A stretch of DNA of 64,000 nt from Sinotaia quadrata (Eukaryota; Mollusca; Gastropoda; Architaenioglossa; Viviparidae). Positions 59,538 through 64,000 of the stretch are shown here, piece by piece. The position numbers and the translations under genes were made by a program. The notes beneath the pieces were generated by a model that saw only the letters and a program-made list of their open reading frames with translations, was not told the origin of the DNA and did not search any database. The DNA is taken from positions 17,471,975 to 17,535,974 of the forward strand of contig CM054183.1 of NCBI GenBank assembly GCA_028829895.1, given 5' to 3'. How positions within the stretch are numbered: the first letter of the stretch is position 1; every line of letters starts with the position of its first letter.

Positions 59538-61883
59538 ACCAAAGATACTACTCGACCTAGGTCGGAAGCGCTTCCCCAAATTCAGTCAGTTTGATTTATT
59601 TCTACTTTGACTGTAAAAGTCCTCTTCTATTATTGTTTTATGTTTCGTTTCCTGTTCGTTCATTCGCGGCTCTGGCCTTTGTTCTGATGAAGTTCTCAGC
59701 ACGCAGATAATGTGCACTGTATCTGTCATTTCAATGCGGCAAGGCCTGCTGTCTATATCTATTTATATCCATTTAATCATAATAAATGTAACAATATTAA
59801 ATGGCTCGTGCACTGACATACTTGATAAAGAACAGCAAACGGAACCCCAAACTGTAGTGCCCTTTAAAAGCACGCATGAAGGCGCGAATCTGTCTGAATT
59901 GTGCTTTGCTCATAAGACCGATTCTTTTCTAAGAGACACGCCACGGGTAAGAAACCTTTCGTGATGTGTTATATGTTGAAATTTTATAAAAATGCCAAAT
60001 TAACAGGGGCGATAAAGGGTAGTAACTTGAACTGACCAGCACTAGGTACCGCCAATTTTCACAGTCTGCTGTTTGAATCTCACTGTTAAAGTTTTTGAGT
60101 TCTTTAGCACCCAATAATTGACATTATAATAATGTATTCATATTATATATAGTTATATTTGCCCTACTAAAGTCACAGACCATGCATTATTTTAACCTAA
60201 TTCCTTTTTAAATCAGTAGACCGGTACCTCTCATTCTTGATCTCTCTCCCTCTCTCTCTTACACTCTCTCTCTCACACACACACACACACACAGCTACAC
60301 AGAGTTTTCTTTTTAAGCCATAAAATTCCATCTGAGCACAAAATGAAATTTATAAAAATATATATATAAATGACCCGAATAACAGATTTCAATCGATTAC
60401 TCAAAAAGTATCGTCCGATGTAAGTATATATAAACTATTTTCCATAAATATTGACAGTTATCATATTGTCCAACCAACATCTATGCATAAATATATAAAT
60501 GTTATTCTACATGGCACAAACTGCGGCCGTTATAACACTATTCCAACAATAATCTTGATCTAGCCTTTGCGCAAACGTGCAGGTTGTAATTAGCTAGCCA
60601 TACACAATTATATATGTACTAGGCGAAAGCATTTCGACGAGGAACAGTTGAATGAAACAAAAAACAAAAAACAAAAATAAACTGGCGCAATCCTCTCTCT
60701 ATACGTGGGCCATTCGGCTTTACTAATCCATGATTATCGTTTTAAGATTAACAGATTTACAAACTAAGCATGTGTATCTGCGGCTGGTCTGCTTGTGCTG
60801 TCCTGCAATGTTTCATAAATAGGCCTAGTTCTATCAGTTGAGCTTTTAATTCTTAGCCTGACAGAGAAATTACTTTTCACACAAGACTGCAAAAGGATTT
60901 GTTATAATTAGCACATTCGTAAATCAAATCGCAAGCAAACGCCACAAAGCTTAAGTCGCATTAAAATTAAAACTTATATATATATATTAGAGAGAGTGTG
61001 CGTGCGCATAAGCACAACACTTTTGCAAATAATTCTCCTTAATAAACGATCATTTGGACTATGAAATTGTTTTAACTCTAGCCTTAAAACTGGAATTGAA
61101 TTAAAAGGCTTAAAGTTGTTTTAGTGGTGACAGGCACCGCATCCGTTTACGGCTCTAAGGCCAGAAAGTGGAAAGTATTAGGCGGAACCAGTAGTTCATG
61201 ATTTCACGTTTCCTAATGTTAGCGATACTGAACACACCGCTGGTGCAATATGAATAGAGGATTTGCCAACCTTGGCAATCGTTACGATGCAAAATAATAC
61301 AAACTACCGTTTACTGCAGGTTAACTATAACGAAACAGGTTTACTGCTAGCATTTAAAATAATATGAAATATAAATAGCTGGGGATGTTGATTAGTCTCA
61401 GCCTTCACTACTGGTCACATAATTTTAACTAGCATAATGAGAGACTGGGACATTGGCCGCGAGATCTTGACACTGACATTGCAAAGTGCGAAAAACTAAT
61501 TAGGGGTTCAATTCACACCCCAAGGTTGATACAGCCTCTCACTATATTGTTTTATCGAACATTGGCTGAAAATTGTAAAGCTTTTACAGACATTTACTGA
61601 TGTAATCAATAAAACTAATATTAGTTTTTGAATGTTACACAAGCCCCTTTTGAAAAAAACACAAAAACCAACTCTTTGTCAAGAGCTGATGATAGGCCAT
61701 GCAAAATTTTCTCACAAGCGAAGTTCTAGCATATGTAGGACCACACCCATAAGACTCACTTGTCATCTGCTGTACACTCTTCCCCCCACCCACCCTGATA
61801 AATGCCAGCCAGCTCATAGCAGCAAAACGTCTCAACTCGGTTGAATGCAGGGATGCGGGGCGGCCTAAACGCGCTGATGATGA
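59538..61883. other. No supported gene
   Basis: Contains CT-rich then (AC)n simple sequence at about 60239-60293 and a short (TA)n tract at about 60977-60988. The 84-codon frame at 59710-59964 and the minus frame at 61635-62030 match no known family. Confidence 0.45.
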
Positions 61884-61924
61884 TGAGTGTAGGGGGCGCT
61901 TCCGGCTTCCGCCGCTTTCGCGCT
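61884..61924 (-). mobile_element. Second copy of the GC-rich 41-mer
   Basis: Identical over 41 nt to 24274-24314, same orientation. It is preceded by (TGA)n where the first copy has (TTGA)n, so the minus-strand element ends in a variable ATCA/TCA tail. CGCGCTGA occurs on both sides (near 61870 and 61919), a possible short target duplication. Confidence 0.6.
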
Positions 61925-62415
61925 GAAATGCGCTGTGGGGTGAAACAGAGTTAAATAGGTAAAATTCGAGTTTGTTATTATAATAAGCAATAATTGTTTT
62001 AAGGATATGTAGTGCATCACTTAAAACCATCTAGTCTAATACAAATATGATTATTTTATGATTAATTACCTTTAACCAACTCTTATTATGTTGTTAGATA
62101 ACAACTTAGTAATACAACTATAGAGGGACAAAACGACAAAACTTATATATCCACTCAATAACTTAGCATTCCAATTAGCACTATCATATCTGAAGGTAAG
62201 CCAGTTAAATTCTTTATGTAGAGATGTTTAGGCTTCTTGTTGAACGGGGTGGGGGGAGGGGGTGTAGGCCTAACTGACTTGCAGATCAGCCACATGTAAC
62301 TCCATGTGACTCAGTGACTGACTCTGACAAGATTTGTGCGAAAACAGGACGACCGAGAAACTGAAACTTCAGCAACCTAACATCATCATTTATCGGAAGT
62401 CGACACGACGTGCCA
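61925..62415. other. No feature seen
   Basis: AT-rich, with a G-rich run at about 62248-62262. Confidence 0.5.
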
Positions 62416-62755
62416 CCTAGAGCCAGGAGACATGTTGGGGCATAATTGTAGCTCCTTCACTAGACAACAGACAGGACATGCTGGCCTAGAGCCAAGAGAC
62501 ATGTTGGGACATAATTGTAGATCCTTCACTAGGCAACAGACACGACATGCTGGCCTAGAGCCAGGAGACATGTTGGGACATAATTATAGATCCTTCACTA
62601 GACAACAGACACGACATGCTGGCCTAGAGCCAGGAGACATGTTGGGGCATAATTGTAGCTCCTTCGCTAGACAACAGACAGGACATTCTGGCCTAGAGCC
62701 AGGAGACATGTTGGGGCATAATTGTAGCTCCTTCACTAGACAACAGACACATCAC
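62416..62755. repeat. 69-bp minisatellite, five copies
   Basis: Units begin at 62421, 62490, 62559, 62628 and 62697, exactly 69 bp apart, with AGCCAGGAGACATGTTGGG and ACTAGACAACAGACA. Because 69 is a multiple of three, a 132-codon frame of 23-residue repeats appears. It has no other sign of being a gene. Confidence 0.96.
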
Positions 62756-63170
62756 AGTCACCTACTTTCAGATAAGTTTGGCTTCAGCCAACTGCCCAAA
62801 ACTATCACAGCAGATACTTTATTCTTATGATTAAATACAAGAGGCAACCTTTTATTTAGCTCTTCCCAAATATTATCTAATACTATACATTAAATTTATA
62901 TCTTAAACCTTACTTGTGTGTCCTAGTTAATTTGTGTAGTATTATAGTATAGGAATGTCATAGTAAGGGGACATAACTTTGGAGGCTCATCAAATTAGCC
63001 ATTCTCTTCAAGTTCCTTTTATTTCTACCTTAGTAACTCTGATGATTGATTATACTTTAAGTGTGAGTGAGACTTTGTATGCTTCCACATAATTTGGGCA
63101 CTCCAACCATAAGTAGACTAATTTATGCAAACGACTCACCCACAACGACACTCTTGATCCTAATAATCTG
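62756..63170. other. No feature seen
   Basis: AT-rich spacer without recognisable structure. Confidence 0.5.
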
Positions 63171-63174
63171 ACTT

Positions 63175-63770
63175 TAAGCTAGTTATGTGTAATATCATCT
63201 TAGCTTTAAAGTGGTTTTATGTTCATTATCGTAAAAGCTAAGACTAATGTTGCATTCAATATCGCCTTAGTTTTAAAGTGATTTTTCGTTCAATATAGAC
63301 TTATCTGTAAAATGTAGGTTCCATACTTTTAGCTTTAAAGTGACATATTTTCAATTTAGTCTTCGAGCATGCAATTTCTTTAGGTTTAAAGTGACATACT
63401 TTCAATTTAGTCTTCGTCAATTTCTTTAGCTTTAAAGTGACATATTTTCAATTTAGTCTTCGAGCATGCAATTGTTAAAAGGTTTAAAGTGATATACTTT
63501 CAATTTAGTCTTCGTCAATTTCTTTATCTTTAAAGTGACACTTTCAATTTAGTCTTCGTCAATTTCTTTAGGTTTAAAGTGACATACTTTCAATTCAGTC
63601 TTCGTCAATTTCTTTAGGTTTAAAGTTACATACTTTCAATTTAGTCTTCGTCAATTTCTTTAGGTTTAAAGTTACATACTTTCAATTTAGTCTTCGTCAA
63701 TTTCTTTAGGTTTAAAGTGACATATGTTCAATATCGTCTTCGAGCGAAGTTATTGTTAAAGTACAAAATA
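63175..63770. repeat. ~45-bp minisatellite
   Basis: Roughly a dozen copies of a unit containing TTTAGGTTTAAAGTGACATA and CTTTCAATTTAGTCTTCGTC. Some copies end CGAGCATGCAATT instead. It is diverged at the left and most regular at 63540-63715. Confidence 0.92.
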
Positions 63771-63794
63771 CAATATCATCTTAGCTTTAGACTG

Positions 63795-64000
63795 TTGCAA
63801 CGTTCAGTCCGCGTTAAATTTAGAGTGACGTGATATTTAGTTTGCGTTAAATTTAGAGTGACGTGATATTTAGTTTGCGTTAAATTTAGAGTATGTAACA
63901 TTTAGTCTGTTTTAAATCAAGAGTGATGTAACGTTCATTACGCCTTAGTTGTAAAGCGATGTAACATTCAGTAAGCCTTGGCTGTAAAGGGATGTAACTT
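63795..64000. repeat. ~33-bp minisatellite, runs off the window
   Basis: Units contain GCGTTAAATTTAGAGTGACG and TGATATTTAGTTT, then diverge into GTAAAGCGATGTAACATTCA-type units. The motifs resemble the preceding 45-bp family, so the two may share an origin. Confidence 0.88.

Noticed and set aside
62432..62830. 132-codon frame of repeated 23-residue units
   Set aside because: It is the translation of a 69-bp minisatellite. Identity between units is the same at all codon positions and nothing protein-like flanks it.
1..64000. CRISPR arrays, tRNA or rRNA genes
   Set aside because: Tandem units are contiguous without unique spacers, and no tRNA B-box context or rRNA core was recognised.

Overview
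This window is nuclear genomic DNA from an animal, most likely a lophotrochozoan and perhaps a gastropod mollusc. It is AT-rich, dense in minisatellites and microsatellites, and carries two multi-exon genes with GT-AG introns of 0.6 to 6.4 kb. I see no prokaryotic gene, rRNA, tRNA or CRISPR array. Almost every open frame outside the two genes is chance, or comes from a tandem repeat whose unit length is a multiple of three.

Layout. (1) 1-25 kb: no supported gene. About twenty separate tandem arrays follow one another (units of 25, 28, 30, 32, 35/36, 38, 40, 41, 46, 55, 66 and 78 bp, among others), with simple-sequence tracts. One 28-bp array (9.25-10.55 kb) is split by a dispersed repeat that recurs at 46.4 kb. 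A tiny retroposed insertion with an 11-bp target duplication lies at 24.25 kb. (2) 25.2-40.4 kb, plus strand: a complete BCL7-family gene, seven coding exons and 194 residues, encoding a SWI/SNF (BAF) chromatin-remodelling subunit. Its introns hold a recent 309-bp tandem duplication and a roughly 2.75-kb candidate element with 17-bp terminal inverted repeats. (3) 40.4-51.2 kb: the gap between two convergent genes. It holds a decayed pogo/Tigger-like transposase fragment, a 37-nt alternating pyrimidine-purine tract, and a perfect 43-bp inverted repeat around the second copy of the dispersed repeat. (4) 51.2-58.0 kb, minus strand: a four-exon gene for a basic 198-residue protein with a KEN box and seven S/T-P sites. 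It looks like a mitotic regulator and is tentatively PIMREG-like. Its upstream region has a CDE/CHR-like motif pair, and its first intron contains a 198-bp hAT-type MITE with a perfect 8-bp target duplication. (5) 58-64 kb: no gene; a foldback MITE at 59.2 kb, a second copy of the GC-rich 41-mer, and three more tandem arrays.

The two genes are convergent and share no obvious pathway beyond nuclear or cell-cycle roles. Exon boundaries were set by reading splice consensus and phase by eye; every junction keeps the frame. UTRs and transcription starts cannot be fixed from sequence alone.
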